From: Phyllostachys edulis
Taxonomy: Eukaryota > Streptophyta > Magnoliopsida > Poales > Poaceae
DNA length: 64,000 bases
Direction: 5' to 3'
NCBI GenBank assembly: GCA_036346405.1
Contig: CM070551.1
Coordinates: 59,042,488-59,106,487, forward strand
Positions 63,861 through 64,000 of the stretch are shown here, in pieces (position 1 is the stretch's first letter; each line of letters begins with the position of its first letter). Position numbers and translations under genes: made by a program. The notes below the pieces were generated by a model. That model saw only the letters and a list, made by a program, of their open reading frames with translations. It was not told where the DNA came from and ran no database searches.

Positions 63861-64000
63861 CTGAAACAACTGTAACACTGTAAGATCTATGCAAAGCAAA
63901 GAAGGGAAGTTCAAAACATCAAATCATCAAGAAATTATTAGAGGTATGCGCTTATACGACCACTTTCATTTGTACATACCTAGTTAGTTTCCAAGATTTG

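Larger units (their letters stand above)
45052..64000 (+). mobile_element. Tat-lineage Ty3/Gypsy retrotransposon (3' LTR outside window), interrupted by a LARD
   Basis: The order is LTR, PBS, gag, protease, RT, RNase H, a second archaeal-type RNase H, integrase, then an antisense gene. The dual RNase H and the extra antisense frame downstream of pol are marks of the Tat lineage. The element lies inside the CACTA TNP2 gene. Removing the 9,994 bp insertion at 47645-57638 rejoins gag in frame. The left boundary is taken at TGTATT (45052) and is approximate. The 3' LTR and its TSD are not in the window. Confidence 0.85.

Overview
This window looks like an intergenic, transposon-packed stretch of a plant nuclear genome, most likely a grass. 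The element types fit that: Sirevirus-like Copia elements with palindrome-rich LTRs, Tat- and Tekay/Del-like Gypsy elements, CACTA elements with TNP2 and TNPA-like/ULP1 genes, a DUF4283-type LINE and hAT relatives. I found no cellular gene, tRNA, rRNA or CRISPR array that I can support. Almost every coding stretch is a decayed transposon reading frame. The species cannot be named from the sequence alone.

Layout, left to right. 1-2164: 5' end of a minus-strand Sirevirus-like Copia (gag start, PBS, complete LTR) that runs off the left edge. 2165-5001 and 5002-~6940: two Gypsy LTR fragments of one superfamily, apparently nested. 6940-8284: palindromic repeat debris and unclassified DNA. 8285-23447: a decayed but almost complete Sirevirus-like Copia with a near-perfect TSD. 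Its integrase region is split by a 1.0 kb hAT element (12907-13928), and a 3.3 kb solo Gypsy LTR (13931-17239) sits inside the duplicated hAT target. 23641-29729: a plant LINE with zinc knuckles, DUF4283-like domain, RT and zf-RVT, but most of the endonuclease deleted. 29730-33474: low-coding DNA with a foldback element, a 264 bp hAT MITE and a diverged duplicated segment. 33475-36391: a solo Gypsy LTR with minisatellites.

36827-45051: CACTA-derived DNA on the minus strand. A TNPA-like gene carries a C-terminal ULP1 protease domain, followed by a TNP2 transposase gene, with a second subterminal hairpin array between them. 45052-64000 (continuing off the right edge): a Tat-lineage Gypsy element inserted into the TNP2 N-terminus. 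Its gag is split by a 9,994 bp non-autonomous, LARD-like element (47645-57638, minus strand) with a perfect GCAAT TSD. The Tat element keeps an open RT, carries a second archaeal-type RNase H, and has a spliced antisense gene downstream of integrase.

Insertion order can be read from the nesting: CACTA, then Tat, then LARD on the right; Copia, then hAT, then solo LTR in the middle. The most interesting signal is a conserved module of about 215-255 bp in four diverged Gypsy LTRs (4119-4370, 5926-6179, 14555-14790, 35482-35693). Its hairpins show compensatory base changes, which suggests a selected RNA (or DNA) structure. A short acidic peptide-like reading frame near the middle of the same LTRs also looks conserved.
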